From Campylobacter lanienae NCTC 13004 (lineage in GTDB: Bacteria > Campylobacterota > Campylobacteria > Campylobacterales > Campylobacteraceae), in contig NZ_CP015578.1 of the NCBI RefSeq assembly GCF_002139935.1, positions 1 through 64,000 on the forward strand: a stretch of 64,000 nt of DNA, in the 5' to 3' direction. Shown piece by piece: positions 40,551 to 50,739 of the stretch. A program made the position numbers and the translations under genes. The notes under the pieces were generated by a model. It was not told where the DNA came from, did not search any database, and was given only the letters and a program-made list of their open reading frames with translations. Each line of letters begins with the position of its first letter. Within the stretch, counting starts at the first letter, position 1.

Positions 40551-40584
40551 TAAAAAACAAAGCCCCAAATACGGGGATTTGTTT
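40551..40584 (-). terminator. Terminator between infC and the hemerythrin gene
   Basis: The stem AAACAAA-G-CCCC / GGGG-A-TTTGTTT has one mismatch and a 6-nt loop. On the minus strand it is followed by a T-rich run, so it ends the thrS-infC transcript. It may also act on the plus strand. The rest of 40416-40636 is featureless A/T-rich DNA. Confidence 0.7.
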
Positions 40585-40636
40585 ATAGATTATTGAACGC
40601 TTTTTAGGCTTTGGAAAGGCTAAAGCATAATTTTAT

Positions 40637-41152
40637 CTATTTTTTAGGCGTTACTAGCATATTTACATAACGACCTTCTAAGATAGGCGCCTTATCTCTA
40701 TCGGCATATTCTTGTACCATATCCCAAATTTTTTCAAGCAAACTCACGCCAATTTCAGGAGTAGTCATCTCACGACCCTTTAAAAAGACTCTAAATTTGA
40801 CATATTTTCCTTCAGATAAAAATTCTTGAGCGTGTTTGATCTTATAATTTATATCATTTTGCGCTATTTTGGCTGAAAGCTTAATCTCTTTTATCTCGAT
40901 TACTTTTTGCTTTTTCTTGGCTTCTTTTTGCTTTTTTTCTTGTTGATAACGGAATTTGCCATAATCCATTATTTTACACACAGGCGGCTTAGCATCAGCT
41001 GCTATTAATACTAGATCTAAGCCCATTTTGTTTGCTATATTTAGCGCTTCATCTCTGCTGATGACCCCATAAGCTGTGCCATCATCTCCTACACATCTAA
41101 CCTCGCTTGCGCGGATTTCGTCATTTAGATAAACCTCTTTATCCTTGCTCAA
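40637..41152 (-). CDS. infC: Translation initiation factor IF-3
   Basis: IF-3 binds the 30S subunit and checks initiator tRNA and start codons. The 171-residue protein has the N-domain [17 protein letters not shown] near 8-24, the basic linker [19 protein letters not shown] near 77-97 and the C-domain [15 protein letters not shown] near 120-134. The start is TTG inside the thrS stop (TTGA). Rare start codons are typical for infC and let IF-3 regulate itself. It is separated from rpmI-rplT. Confidence 0.95.
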   Translation of the reverse strand: MSKDKEVYLNDEIRASEVRCVGDDGTAYGVISRDEALNIANKMGLDLVLIAADAKPPVCKIMDYGKFRYQQEKKQKEAKKKQKVIEIKEIKLSAKIAQNDINYKIKHAQEFLSEGKYVKFRVFLKGREMTTPEIGVSLLEKIWDMVQEYADRDKAPILEGRYVNMLVTPKK

Positions 41153-42963
41153 ATATTCACCTCGTTTATTTTGGTTTGGACTAAGCTATAGAATTCATCC
41201 AAGCTCATATCCTTTTGTTCTCTAGCCCTACGATCTCGTAAAGCTACACCTTTGTTTGCTACTTCATTATCGCCAAGCACTATTATCATAGGTACTCTTT
41301 GTTTTTCTGCGTTTCTGATTTTTTTATTTAATGTATCATTTTTGCTAAAAATTTCACTATCGATATTCATATCAAGTAGTTTGGCATAAATCTCTTTAGC
41401 GTAATCAAGATGAGTATCATTAATCGGTATAATCACAACTTGAGTAGGCGCAATCCAAAATGGCAACTCCCCAGCCGTATGCTCAAGCAAGATACCTATA
41501 AAACGCTCAAAACTACCTAAAATCGCACGATGTAACATTACAGGCTGTTTTCTCTCGTTATTTTCATCTATGTACTCTAATCCAAATCTAGCTGGTAAGT
41601 TAAAATCTACTTGAATTGTACCGCATTGCCACTTTCGCTTTAAAGCGTCAGTGATTTTGATATCTATTTTAGGTCCATAAAATGCCCCGCCGCCTTCATC
41701 AATGCCATATTTTAATCCCTTTTCATCAAGGGCGTCTTTTAAGGCTTTTGTAGCTATCTCCCATACTTCATCATCGCCCACAGCTTTGGTTGGTTTAGTC
41801 GATATCTCCATCTCATAGCTAAAGCCAAAGGCATTCATAATTTTATCTACAAAATCAAGGATTTCATATACATTTTCTTTAATTTGGCTCGGCATACAAA
41901 ATAGATGAGCATCATCTTGAGTAAATTCACGAACTCTAAATAATCCGTGTAAGACTCCGCTTTTTTCGTGTCTATGAACCACGCCGTATTCAAAAAATTT
42001 AAGTGGTAGATCTCTGTAACTTCGAATTTCGCTTTGATAAACCTTGATATGGCCTACGCAATTCATCGGTTTTATGCCATATTCTTGCTCATCAATTGTG
42101 GTAAAATACATATTTTCTTTGTAGTTTGTATAGTGGCCACTGATCTTCCAAGCGTCGCTTTTAAGGATTTCTGGGCCACGAACTGGCTCATATCCACGAA
42201 GTCTGTGAGTGCGATATAATTTATGCTCTAAGCGACTTCTAAGCCTAGAACCATTTGGTAGCCAAATAGGGAGCCCAACACCAATGCTATCATCAAAGGT
42301 AAAAAACTTCATCTCACTTCCAAGCTTCCTGTGATCTCGCTTTTTAGCCTCTTCTATGATTCTTATATGCTCATTTAGGCTATCTTTGTCAGCGTATGCG
42401 GTGCCGTAAATTCTAGTTAGCATCTCACGATTTTCATCGCCACCTAGATAAGCCCCAGCAATTCTAGTTAGTTTAAAAAACCTAGCAAAAATCGTATTTG
42501 GGATATGTGGCCCACGGCAAATATCTTCAAATTCGCCTTGAGAGTATAGACTCACTGCGCCATCTGGAATGCGCTTTAAGACCTCTTGCTTGAGATCGTC
42601 ATCTGCGTATTTGGTGGCTACTTCACTTTTGGTGGAGGCTATTTTGATAATTGGAGTTTTAGCAAGGGCTAGCTCTTTCATCTTCTTTTCTATAGTGATG
42701 AGATCATCTTCGCCAAGCTTGCTTCCATCGCTTTTGCTTACACGCATATCATAGTAAAAGCCATCTTCAATCGCAGGCCCAACAAAAAATTTAACATTAG
42801 GATAAAGCTCTTTAATAGCCGCAGCCATAAGGTGCGCACAGGAGTGGCGGATGATCTCAAGCGCCTCTTTGGAGTTGTCAAATTTAATCTCGCTACCACC
42901 GCCGGTGTAGCTTTGAGTATCTACTATTTTACCATTTACATTATATCCGATTACTTCGCTCAT
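41149..42963 (-). CDS. thrS: Threonine-tRNA ligase
   Basis: ThrRS charges tRNA-Thr. The 604-residue class II enzyme has the editing-domain motif HSCAH (H40, H44), the catalytic zinc-site Cys in [12 protein letters not shown] near 316-327 and motif 3-type [15 protein letters not shown] near 480-494. The C-terminal anticodon domain runs from about 505. The segment ahead of the editing domain is only about 35 residues, so the usual N-terminal TGS domain is largely missing, as in other Campylobacter ThrRS I recall. It precedes infC with a 4-base overlap. Confidence 0.96.
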   Translation of the reverse strand: MSEVIGYNVNGKIVDTQSYTGGGSEIKFDNSKEALEIIRHSCAHLMAAAIKELYPNVKFFVGPAIEDGFYYDMRVSKSDGSKLGEDDLITIEKKMKELALAKTPIIKIASTKSEVATKYADDDLKQEVLKRIPDGAVSLYSQGEFEDICRGPHIPNTIFARFFKLTRIAGAYLGGDENREMLTRIYGTAYADKDSLNEHIRIIEEAKKRDHRKLGSEMKFFTFDDSIGVGLPIWLPNGSRLRSRLEHKLYRTHRLRGYEPVRGPEILKSDAWKISGHYTNYKENMYFTTIDEQEYGIKPMNCVGHIKVYQSEIRSYRDLPLKFFEYGVVHRHEKSGVLHGLFRVREFTQDDAHLFCMPSQIKENVYEILDFVDKIMNAFGFSYEMEISTKPTKAVGDDEVWEIATKALKDALDEKGLKYGIDEGGGAFYGPKIDIKITDALKRKWQCGTIQVDFNLPARFGLEYIDENNERKQPVMLHRAILGSFERFIGILLEHTAGELPFWIAPTQVVIIPINDTHLDYAKEIYAKLLDMNIDSEIFSKNDTLNKKIRNAEKQRVPMIIVLGDNEVANKGVALRDRRAREQKDMSLDEFYSLVQTKINEVNI

Positions 42964-43082
42964 CTACTCTCTTTTTATAAAAATAACAAAATGCTAAATT
43001 CTATCCAATTGTATTTTAACTTAAACTGAATTTTAATAAAATTTAAGCTAATATCATAAATCAAATTTATTTACCAATTTGG

Positions 43083-43874
43083 TTATTTTTGAATTTGATT
43101 TATGTAGTTTAGATAGGAATTTAAATTTGATTTTTGAGAGCGGCTTAGGGCTATGAAATTATCATTTAGGGTATCTTTTTTGGCGTAGTTAAGCGGTTTT
43201 AAATCATTTAGCGATAGCATAATCCCACCACTTTGATAAAGCAGAAAATCCCCAGCAGCCGTATCCCATAAGCTAGAGCCATATAACCTGACAAAGACTC
43301 CAGCAAGTCCTTGGGCTAGATATGTGAATTTGATTGCGGAGCTGATTTTGACGATATTTAGGTTGAAATTTTTAGCGAATTTGTCTAAATTATCGATATT
43401 TTGTGATTTACCTGTGATGAGTGAATTGCGGTTATTTATATCTATGATTTTACCATTTTTGTATATGCTAGAGCCTTGAAAACTACTAAATATCTCATCA
43501 TTAATAGGCGAGTATATCACTCCTAAAATCGGTCTAGAGCGATAAATCAAAGCTATACAAACGCAAAATTCCCCACTCCTAGATACAAACTCCCTAGTCC
43601 CATCAAGTGGATCGATTAGCCAAAATATTGAATTCTCATCTCTTTTATCAAATTCCAAAATACTCTCTTCAGAGCATATTGGAATTTGAGTTTTGGATAA
43701 AATTTCATATATCGCATCATTAGCTGCTAAATCAGCCGTGGTTAATAAGGAGTTATCAAATTTATATTGGATTTCGAATTTGTTATATGAATTTAAGATA
43801 GCCACCCCAGCGGCCTTAGCGGCTTTTAGGGCGACTTGATGTAGGTTATTTAGGTTGAGAGACAGGTCCGACAT
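43083..43874 (-). CDS. cysQ: 3'(2'),5'-bisphosphate nucleotidase / inositol monophosphatase-family protein
   Basis: CysQ removes PAP formed during sulfate assimilation. The protein of about 263 residues has the metal-binding motifs EESILEF near 69, DPLDGTREFVS near 87-97 and WDTAAGDFLLYQSGG near 212-226. The frame is open to a TTG at 43895, giving a 50-bp overlap with gltA. The ATG at 43874 is the better candidate but has no clear ribosome binding site. An inositol monophosphatase role cannot be excluded. Confidence 0.82.
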   Translation of the reverse strand: MSDLSLNLNNLHQVALKAAKAAGVAILNSYNKFEIQYKFDNSLLTTADLAANDAIYEILSKTQIPICSEESILEFDKRDENSIFWLIDPLDGTREFVSRSGEFCVCIALIYRSRPILGVIYSPINDEIFSSFQGSSIYKNGKIIDINNRNSLITGKSQNIDNLDKFAKNFNLNIVKISSAIKFTYLAQGLAGVFVRLYGSSLWDTAAGDFLLYQSGGIMLSLNDLKPLNYAKKDTLNDNFIALSRSQKSNLNSYLNYINQIQK

Positions 43875-45117
43875 ATAGCTGTCTTGGGCGAACAATTTTG
43901 ATATTGTCTTGAGATTTTAGCTCCATCCATTGGCTTAGCCATCCTGGAACTCTACCCATTACAAATATAGCCGCAAACATCTCATTCGGAATTCCCAAAG
44001 CTTTTAAGATTACGCCACTATGGAAATCCACATTTGGATATAGATTTCTAGATACAAAATATTCATCATTTAGAGCTATCTCTTCGATTCTAGTAGCGAC
44101 TTTAATTAGATTGCTATCTATACCGATTTCATCGATTAGTTTATCTCTTAATCCTTTTAAGACTTTGGCTCTTGGGTCAAAGTTTTTATAGACTCTATGC
44201 CCAAAGCCCATTAGGCGGAATGGATCGTTTTTGTCTTTTGCTTTTTTGATAAACTCATCAACTCTATCTGGAGTACCGATCATCTCAAGCTGTCTTATAA
44301 CGCCCTCATTAGCACCACCATGAGCATGCCCCCAAAGCGCACCGATACCAGCGCTTATACATGAGTATGGATGAGCGTGAGTAGAGCCAACTGTCCTAAC
44401 AGTCGTAGTAGAGGCATTTTGCTCGTGGTCAGCGTGAAGCATTAAGATTGTATCAAAGGCTTTAACTTCGATTGGTTTTAGATCTACTCTATTGTGTGGG
44501 AATGCTCTTAACATATATAAGAAATTCTCTGTAAATCCACGATCTAAATCTGGATAAATCACTGGAAAGCCACGAACATGACGATAATAAAATGCTATCA
44601 TAGTAGGGATTTTAGCTACCATTCTTTTAGCTAATTCCATATAATCTTGCATATTATCAAAGTTCATATCTCTTTTATAGTAAGCACTCATAGTAGCTAC
44701 ACTTGCTTGTAAAACCGCCATCGGATGAGCCTTATCAGGGAAACAATCAAATAGTTTTATCATCTTTTCATTTAGATAGCTTCTCTCTTTTAGCTCTTGG
44801 CGAAATGCGTCTAGCTCCTCTTGGCTTGGGAGTTTGCTATTAAATAATAGATATACCAAATCTAAATATCTTTTATTTTCAGCAAGCCACGCTATATCAT
44901 AGCCTCTATGCATCAAAGTCCCAGCCTCACCATCAATATATGTGATAGCTGAACGACACATTGCGGTGCTAGTATAGCCCCTATCAAATGTAAACATACC
45001 AGTATCTTTGTATAGATTAGATATATCTATAACGCTAGGCCCTAAAGTACCATCAAGAATAGGAAATTCATAGCTTTTTCCATTTCTATTGTCGGTTAAT
45101 GTTACTGTGTTACTCAT
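43846..45117 (-). CDS. gltA: Citrate synthase
   Basis: GltA joins oxaloacetate and acetyl-CoA to enter the TCA cycle. The 423-residue protein is a type II (hexameric-type) citrate synthase. Catalytic residues are visible in LHADHEQNASTTTVR near 228-242, GALWGHAHGGANEG near 257-270 and the GFGHRVYKNFDPRA motif near 304-317. An N-terminal 50-residue extension precedes the catalytic core, as in gram-negative homologues. It lies upstream of cysQ, as in C. jejuni. Confidence 0.96.
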   Translation of the reverse strand: MSNTVTLTDNRNGKSYEFPILDGTLGPSVIDISNLYKDTGMFTFDRGYTSTAMCRSAITYIDGEAGTLMHRGYDIAWLAENKRYLDLVYLLFNSKLPSQEELDAFRQELKERSYLNEKMIKLFDCFPDKAHPMAVLQASVATMSAYYKRDMNFDNMQDYMELAKRMVAKIPTMIAFYYRHVRGFPVIYPDLDRGFTENFLYMLRAFPHNRVDLKPIEVKAFDTILMLHADHEQNASTTTVRTVGSTHAHPYSCISAGIGALWGHAHGGANEGVIRQLEMIGTPDRVDEFIKKAKDKNDPFRLMGFGHRVYKNFDPRAKVLKGLRDKLIDEIGIDSNLIKVATRIEEIALNDEYFVSRNLYPNVDFHSGVILKALGIPNEMFAAIFVMGRVPGWLSQWMELKSQDNIKIVRPRQLYVGPVSQPK

Positions 45118-45194
45118 TTTTATCCTTTGATTAAAATTTTTATATCTTATCTAAATTTTATTTAAATTAAATTGCCCTTAAATATCTAACTTAA

Positions 45195-46367
45195 TTATTT
45201 AAGGCGAAATTTAAGATAATTTGTAAATTTTATTAATATCATAGACAAAATCACCTCAAAAATACTAGCGATAATAAAAGCAAAATATAGCTCTTTTGCT
45301 ATATTTCCAGCATTATAAGCTACCGTAGCCACCGCTACTAAAAGCGTAAGTGGCATTGAGAGTGATAAGCCAAAAAGAATACTATCATATAATCCAAAAC
45401 GCTTTACAAATATCATTGAAGATATCACTCGCACAATAATCATAAATATCATCAATTTCATAGCATTATCAAGCACTCCAGGAACCAAAAGATATTCAAG
45501 CTCCACGGTTGTACCAATATAGACAAAAAATATTGGCACCAAAAATCCAAACCCAAAGCTACCTAGCTTATGTGGAAGATCTTTTTTGTGATTAAAAAAT
45601 GTAGCGATAAAGCTCCCAGCGATAAAAGCCCCAAGGACAATCTCCAAATTTAGATATATCATCACCGCTACAGTGCTAAAAAATAGCGCCATAGATAGGC
45701 GGATATCCTTTTCACTCTTATCATCGTGAGGCATTAGTAGAATTTTGAGATTTGGATACCACCAAAATAGCACTTCAAGCCCCTTAAATCCAAGCACACA
45801 AAGCACAATAAATAGTATAAGATAGTATATACTACTAAATAACTCAATAGAATTACCAAATTCAATATAAGCTGACATAAGGGTTAAAAGAGCGATACTA
45901 AGCACCTCACCTATGCCACCAGCGATCATAGCGGTATTTAGCCAAGGCTCGTTTTTACCATACTCTTTAAATAGAGTAGATAAAATTCCAACCGACATAA
46001 GTGGCACCACCACAATAACCAAAAACGCCGGCGATATAAACGCACTAAAGATCCCAGCTACAATATATAAAATAGTTAGATAAGAAAGAACTAGCTTTAT
46101 AATGCTTTTTTCTATTTTAAAAAAAGATTTCAGATCTATCTCAGTCCCAGCCAAAAACATTAGATAAAAAAACCCAACTTCAGCTACTATCTTAAATGGC
46201 TCACTATGTGGTATAAACCCAAAAAACCCAAAGACTATCCCCATCATAATCTCTATAGGGGCGATTGGGATTTTAGAAATTTTAGAAAAATATGGCGATA
46301 TAAAGATTATAAACGCCAAAACAAGTAAAATAGAAAGCTCATTAATGGCACTGTGTTGCAAACTCAA
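45195..46367 (-). CDS. CPA2-type cation:proton antiporter
   Basis: This 390-residue membrane protein has about 12 spans and no TrkA-N or other cytoplasmic regulatory domain. LMFLAGTEIDLKSF near 68-81 is the characteristic CPA2 motif, and the acidic GTEID residues lie in the expected ion-path region. It should exchange Na+ or K+ for protons at the inner membrane. It overlaps the end of bioB by 26 bases. The counterpart in C. jejuni sits in the same bioB-gltA interval. Ion specificity is unknown. Confidence 0.83.
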   Translation of the reverse strand: MSLQHSAINELSILLVLAFIIFISPYFSKISKIPIAPIEIMMGIVFGFFGFIPHSEPFKIVAEVGFFYLMFLAGTEIDLKSFFKIEKSIIKLVLSYLTILYIVAGIFSAFISPAFLVIVVVPLMSVGILSTLFKEYGKNEPWLNTAMIAGGIGEVLSIALLTLMSAYIEFGNSIELFSSIYYLILFIVLCVLGFKGLEVLFWWYPNLKILLMPHDDKSEKDIRLSMALFFSTVAVMIYLNLEIVLGAFIAGSFIATFFNHKKDLPHKLGSFGFGFLVPIFFVYIGTTVELEYLLVPGVLDNAMKLMIFMIIVRVISSMIFVKRFGLYDSILFGLSLSMPLTLLVAVATVAYNAGNIAKELYFAFIIASIFEVILSMILIKFTNYLKFRLK

Positions 46368-47184
46368 AGCCTCGTTTTTTAAGCTCTTCTATATCCTTGC
46401 TAGCAGCCTCGCCACTAGTAGTAAGATAATCCCCCACGACAATAGCACTAGCTCCATTTTCTAATATCTCATATTGCCTATCGCCAAGGATTACCTCTCT
46501 ACCGCCAGCTACCATTATTCTAGTATTAGGCAGAGCCTTAGCGCTATCTCTTAATATCTCTAAGGCTTCATCGGCACTAAGCTTTGGCTCTTTGATTTTT
46601 AAAGCGGGATTTGGGATAAAGAAATTTATTGGACTAGTAAATGGATTTAGCTCTTTTAGTGAGTTTCTAAAGCTTATTCTATCTTGATTGCTCTCTCCAA
46701 GACCATAAATTCCGCCACAGCAAAGCTCAAGCCCAGCTCTTTTGGCGTTTAAATTCGTCTGAAATCTCTCATCCCAGCTATGAGTAGAGCAGATTTTAGG
46801 AAAGTATTCACGGCTTGTTTCAAGATTGTGATTATAGCTGAAAATTCCAGCATTTTTAAGCTCTTTTAAGCTCTCATAACTTGCACTTCCATTACATGCT
46901 ATCAGCAGCAGCTCAGGCACCTCTTTTTGTAATGTTTTGGCAGTTTGGCAGATAAACTCAAGCTTTTTATCATCAAGCCCCCTACCGCTAGTAACTAAGC
47001 AAAAGCCAAGAGCTTTATTTGCCTTAGCCATTTTGGCCTCTTTTAAAATTTGTTCTATACTTTTTTGTTTATATCTATTTATATCAGCTTTTACATGAGC
47101 ACTTTGAGTACAATACGCACAATCTTCAGGGCAGTTGCCACTACTAACATTACATATCGCACATAGCATTACTACTTTATTCAT
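46342..47184 (-). CDS. bioB: Biotin synthase
   Basis: BioB is a radical SAM enzyme that inserts sulfur into dethiobiotin. The 280-residue protein has the radical SAM motif C18-x3-C22-x2-C25 (CPEDCAYC) and YNHNLETSREYFPKI near 116-130. It also carries the ligand region for the sulfur-donating cluster (GLELCCGGIYGLGES near 153-167). It lacks the N-terminal helices of E. coli BioB (346 residues), but this short form is normal in Campylobacter. It overlaps topA by 8 bases. Confidence 0.94.
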   Translation of the reverse strand: MNKVVMLCAICNVSSGNCPEDCAYCTQSAHVKADINRYKQKSIEQILKEAKMAKANKALGFCLVTSGRGLDDKKLEFICQTAKTLQKEVPELLLIACNGSASYESLKELKNAGIFSYNHNLETSREYFPKICSTHSWDERFQTNLNAKRAGLELCCGGIYGLGESNQDRISFRNSLKELNPFTSPINFFIPNPALKIKEPKLSADEALEILRDSAKALPNTRIMVAGGREVILGDRQYEILENGASAIVVGDYLTTSGEAASKDIEELKKRGFEFATQCH

Positions 47185-49261
47185 TATTACTTACCTCTTC
47201 TTTAAATTTACATTGTGGGCATTCTTTGAAATCCCCTTTTTTAAGCTCTTTTAAGACCATTTGTGTATTACATTTTGGGCATTTGTCTATAATTGGTTTA
47301 TATTTACTTAGAAAATTACATTTTGGATAGTTGGCACAGCCATAGAATTTACCTTTTTTGCTAATTCTCTCGACCAATTCTCCACCGCAATCAGGGCATT
47401 GAATGCCGATTTTAGATGGCTCTTTCTTCTCAAATTTATTAGAGTTAGCTAGGTTTTTGGTATATTTACATTTTGGGAAATTTAAACAGGCTATAAACTC
47501 GCCAAATCTACCCTTTCTTTTAACTAACTCCCCACCGCAATCAGGGCATTTCTCACCTATTGGCTCGGCTACTTTTTGGCTTTTTATATTTGTTTTTCCT
47601 TCATCAATCTGTTTGATAAAAGGGTGATAAAAATTAGATAAAACCTCTTGCCAATCGGCTTTATTTTCGGCTATATCATCAAGTTTTTCTTCCATTTTAG
47701 AAGTAAATTCGCTATCTACAATATCTTTAAAATTATCTTCTAATACTGAAGTTATAGTAAATGCTATATCATTTGGGATTAATTGCTTTTTTTCTACTTT
47801 GACATAATCACGGCTAGTTAGAAGTGAAATAGTAGGCGCATAGGTGCTAGGTCTGCCAATTCCAAGGCTCTCTAGCTTTTTGACAAGGCCAGCTTCAGAG
47901 TAGCGACTAGGTGGTTCGGTTTCGTGTTTGGTGCTTTTGATACTTTGGATACTCATATTATCATCGATTTTTAAAGGTGGGAGAATTTTATCTTTATCCA
48001 TATCGCCATAAACTCTATAAAATCCATCGAAAGAAACCTTCTTGCCTAAGAGTTTAAACTCGCAATTTTCGCCCTTTATAATGATATTTTGAATTTCGCA
48101 CACGCTAGGGCTCATCTGTGAAGCCAAAAATCTGTTATAAATCAAGGTGTATAGCCTTAGCATATCTTTATCTAAATATTGTGAGGCAATTTGTGGTGTA
48201 AAGCTCAAATTCGTAGGTCTGATCGCCTCGTGAGCCTCTTGGGCGCCTTTGGATTGTGTGGTGTAGATATTGGCAGTTTTTGGTAGATATTTTGATCCAA
48301 ATTCGCTCTTTATAAGCTCCCTAGCAGCGTTTAGGGCTTCTTTGGCTATATTTAGGCTATCTGTTCTCATATAGGTTATAGCACCCATAAAACCGCTATT
48401 TGTCTGGACGCCTTCATATAAACTTTGGGCTAACATCATGGTTTTTTTAGGGCTAAAGCCAAGTCTATTTGACGCACTTTGTTGTAGAGTTGAGGTCATA
48501 AAAGGTGGTTGGGGGTTAGTTTTACGCTCTTTGGATTCTATGCTTTTGACTTTGAATTTATCATCTTTTATATTATCTAAGATATATTTGGCTCTTTGGG
48601 CGTTTGTGATGGTGAGCTTTTCTATCTTTGAGCCTTGAAATTCGATTAACTCAACTTCTAAATCATCTTTAAATTTAGCATCAATGCTAAAATACTCAAT
48701 AGGCTTAAATTCTCTAATCTCACGCTCTCGATCGACTAGAATTTTAAGCGCTGAGCTTTGGACACGCCCAGCACTTAAACCTCTTTGAATTTTGATATTT
48801 AAAAGCGGACTAAGCTTATAGCCAACAATCCTATCTAATAGCCTTCTTGCTTGTTGGGCATTTACGCTATTCATATCTAATTTTCTAGGATTTGCCAAAG
48901 CCGCCTCGATAGCGCCCTTTGTGATTTCGTGAAATACTATTCTAGGTAGGGTTTCGGGCTTTTTGCCAATTGCTGTGGCGATATGATAAGCTATAGCCTC
49001 ACCCTCTCTATCCTCATCGGTCGCTAGATAGATGGTATCGGCACTTTTAGCAAGCTCTTTAATCTCTTTTACGATAGCAGAGTGATCGCTGCTAATCCTA
49101 TACTCAGGAGTAAAGTTATCCCCATCTATCTTAATCCCAAAGCTAGATTTAGGCAGATCTCTAATATGCCCCTTACTAGCTATAACCTTATACTCAGAAC
49201 CTAAGAAATTTTTTATAGTTTTAGCTTTAGCTGGAGATTCAACTATTATTAATTTACTCAT
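47177..49261 (-). CDS. topA: DNA topoisomerase I
   Basis: TopA relaxes negatively supercoiled DNA. The product of about 694 residues begins MSKLIIVESPAKAKT with the TOPRIM domain (DEDREGEAIAYHI near 107-119). The catalytic Tyr is in TYMRTDSL near 293-300. Three C-terminal four-cysteine zinc fingers follow (about 570-690), the CPDCGGEL..CxxxPKC type twice and a CPKC..CPQC one. I use the ATG at 49261, not the TTG four codons earlier. The final zinc finger lies close to the stop. Confidence 0.96.
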   Translation of the reverse strand: MSKLIIVESPAKAKTIKNFLGSEYKVIASKGHIRDLPKSSFGIKIDGDNFTPEYRISSDHSAIVKEIKELAKSADTIYLATDEDREGEAIAYHIATAIGKKPETLPRIVFHEITKGAIEAALANPRKLDMNSVNAQQARRLLDRIVGYKLSPLLNIKIQRGLSAGRVQSSALKILVDREREIREFKPIEYFSIDAKFKDDLEVELIEFQGSKIEKLTITNAQRAKYILDNIKDDKFKVKSIESKERKTNPQPPFMTSTLQQSASNRLGFSPKKTMMLAQSLYEGVQTNSGFMGAITYMRTDSLNIAKEALNAARELIKSEFGSKYLPKTANIYTTQSKGAQEAHEAIRPTNLSFTPQIASQYLDKDMLRLYTLIYNRFLASQMSPSVCEIQNIIIKGENCEFKLLGKKVSFDGFYRVYGDMDKDKILPPLKIDDNMSIQSIKSTKHETEPPSRYSEAGLVKKLESLGIGRPSTYAPTISLLTSRDYVKVEKKQLIPNDIAFTITSVLEDNFKDIVDSEFTSKMEEKLDDIAENKADWQEVLSNFYHPFIKQIDEGKTNIKSQKVAEPIGEKCPDCGGELVKRKGRFGEFIACLNFPKCKYTKNLANSNKFEKKEPSKIGIQCPDCGGELVERISKKGKFYGCANYPKCNFLSKYKPIIDKCPKCNTQMVLKELKKGDFKECPQCKFKEEVSNNE

Positions 49262-49332
49262 ATTTCGCCCCAAATTCAGTTAGGCGTAATTTTACCAAAA
49301 AACTATAAAATTGATATAAAACAACTTCAAAT

Positions 49333-50739
49333 TTACCCCATTATAAGATTAAAATATCCTAAAATTGATCCAGCTCCAACTCCTTCAAGCACGATAAATA
49401 AAGTGGCTAAAATGCTTAAAATTCCTATCCAGACAGCTCTACATTTTGGGATTATGATAGCTTGAGTTGGTGATTTAAAATATATACTAATAATAATTCT
49501 TAGATAATAATATACTGATATAATGGTGTTTATAATACCAAAAATCGCCAAATACGCATTACCGCTTTCAAAGGCACTTGAGAATACATAAACCTTACCC
49601 AAAAATCCCACCGTATATGGAAATCCGATAAATGAAAGGCAGATAAGAGTAAATGCCAACGCCCCAAGCGGTGAGCTCTTATAAATTCCAGCAAGAGAGT
49701 CGATCTCAACCCTTTGATCTTTAAAAAACGCATTTAAGAGTAAAAAGGCAAATCCCGTTGTAATAGCATAAATAGCGATATAATACACCCCAGCAGATAG
49801 CGGATTTTCTACATTTAAACTAGCTAAATTTATAAAGATATATCCAGCATGAACTATCCCAGCAGCTATCAAGATCTTTTTAACATCTATCTCTTTAAGG
49901 CTCAAAAAGTTACCGATAAACATACTAAATATCGCAATTACGCTAAATATAATCGCTAAAATTTCATCCCAGTCACCGCTATAAAGCAGGGCAAATTTGA
50001 TCAGTAGCCCAAAACTAGCTAGTTTAAACGCCCCAGCTAAATATCCAGTTATACTAGTGCTAGCTCCATAATATACATCAATACTCCAGCGATAAAAACC
50101 AAAAATCGCAATCTTAAAAAATATCATCGCAATCACCATTAACACGCCAATTGTGGTAATCAAAGATGGTGATAAGAGTTTGCTAAGAATCTCATATTTT
50201 GTACTTTGAGTAGTCCCAAATATCAAAGCTGCCCCAAGCAAGTAAAACGCACTCATAAATGATGAGAGTAAGAAGTATTTAAAGGCTGCTTCAATGCTTT
50301 TTGAGTTTGAATTTAATGCTATCATCGCATATATGGATATGGAGGCAATCTCGATGAAAATCAAAGTAGTTATAATTTCGCTTGAGATTACCATCCCCAT
50401 CATACCAAAGGCGGCTAAATTTGCTAATGCTATTAGCTCAGATTTAAAATAGCTCTCATCATCGCTAAAATATACCGTAGCCAAAAATATGATCGTAAGA
50501 AAGGCTATAATCACACAAAATATAAACTCAAATTGCCCAAGAGATATAAATTCAGCACAAAAAAATGGCAAATCCCCACTAAGAAGCTCAACCCTAAAAA
50601 CAAAAAACGAGATTAAAATAAGAGCCCAAAAGGCTAAATTTATACCTAAAAGCGATATTTTATTGATTTTTGTAACGCTTAAAAATATATTAGCTACAAT
50701 AGCGGCGATTGATAGTAAAAAAGGTGTTAAAGCTATCAT
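49333..50739 (-). CDS. nuoN: NADH-quinone oxidoreductase subunit N
   Basis: NuoN is one of the three antiporter-like proton-pumping subunits of complex I in the inner membrane. The 468-residue protein has about 14 spans, with the conserved Glu/Lys residues of this family in IFIEIASISIYAMIAL near 126-141. LLAYSS-type motifs appear as IAAGIVHAGYIFI. It is the last gene of the operon and shares one base with the nuoM stop. Confidence 0.94.
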   Translation of the reverse strand: MIALTPFLLSIAAIVANIFLSVTKINKISLLGINLAFWALILISFFVFRVELLSGDLPFFCAEFISLGQFEFIFCVIIAFLTIIFLATVYFSDDESYFKSELIALANLAAFGMMGMVISSEIITTLIFIEIASISIYAMIALNSNSKSIEAAFKYFLLSSFMSAFYLLGAALIFGTTQSTKYEILSKLLSPSLITTIGVLMVIAMIFFKIAIFGFYRWSIDVYYGASTSITGYLAGAFKLASFGLLIKFALLYSGDWDEILAIIFSVIAIFSMFIGNFLSLKEIDVKKILIAAGIVHAGYIFINLASLNVENPLSAGVYYIAIYAITTGFAFLLLNAFFKDQRVEIDSLAGIYKSSPLGALAFTLICLSFIGFPYTVGFLGKVYVFSSAFESGNAYLAIFGIINTIISVYYYLRIIISIYFKSPTQAIIIPKCRAVWIGILSILATLFIVLEGVGAGSILGYFNLIMG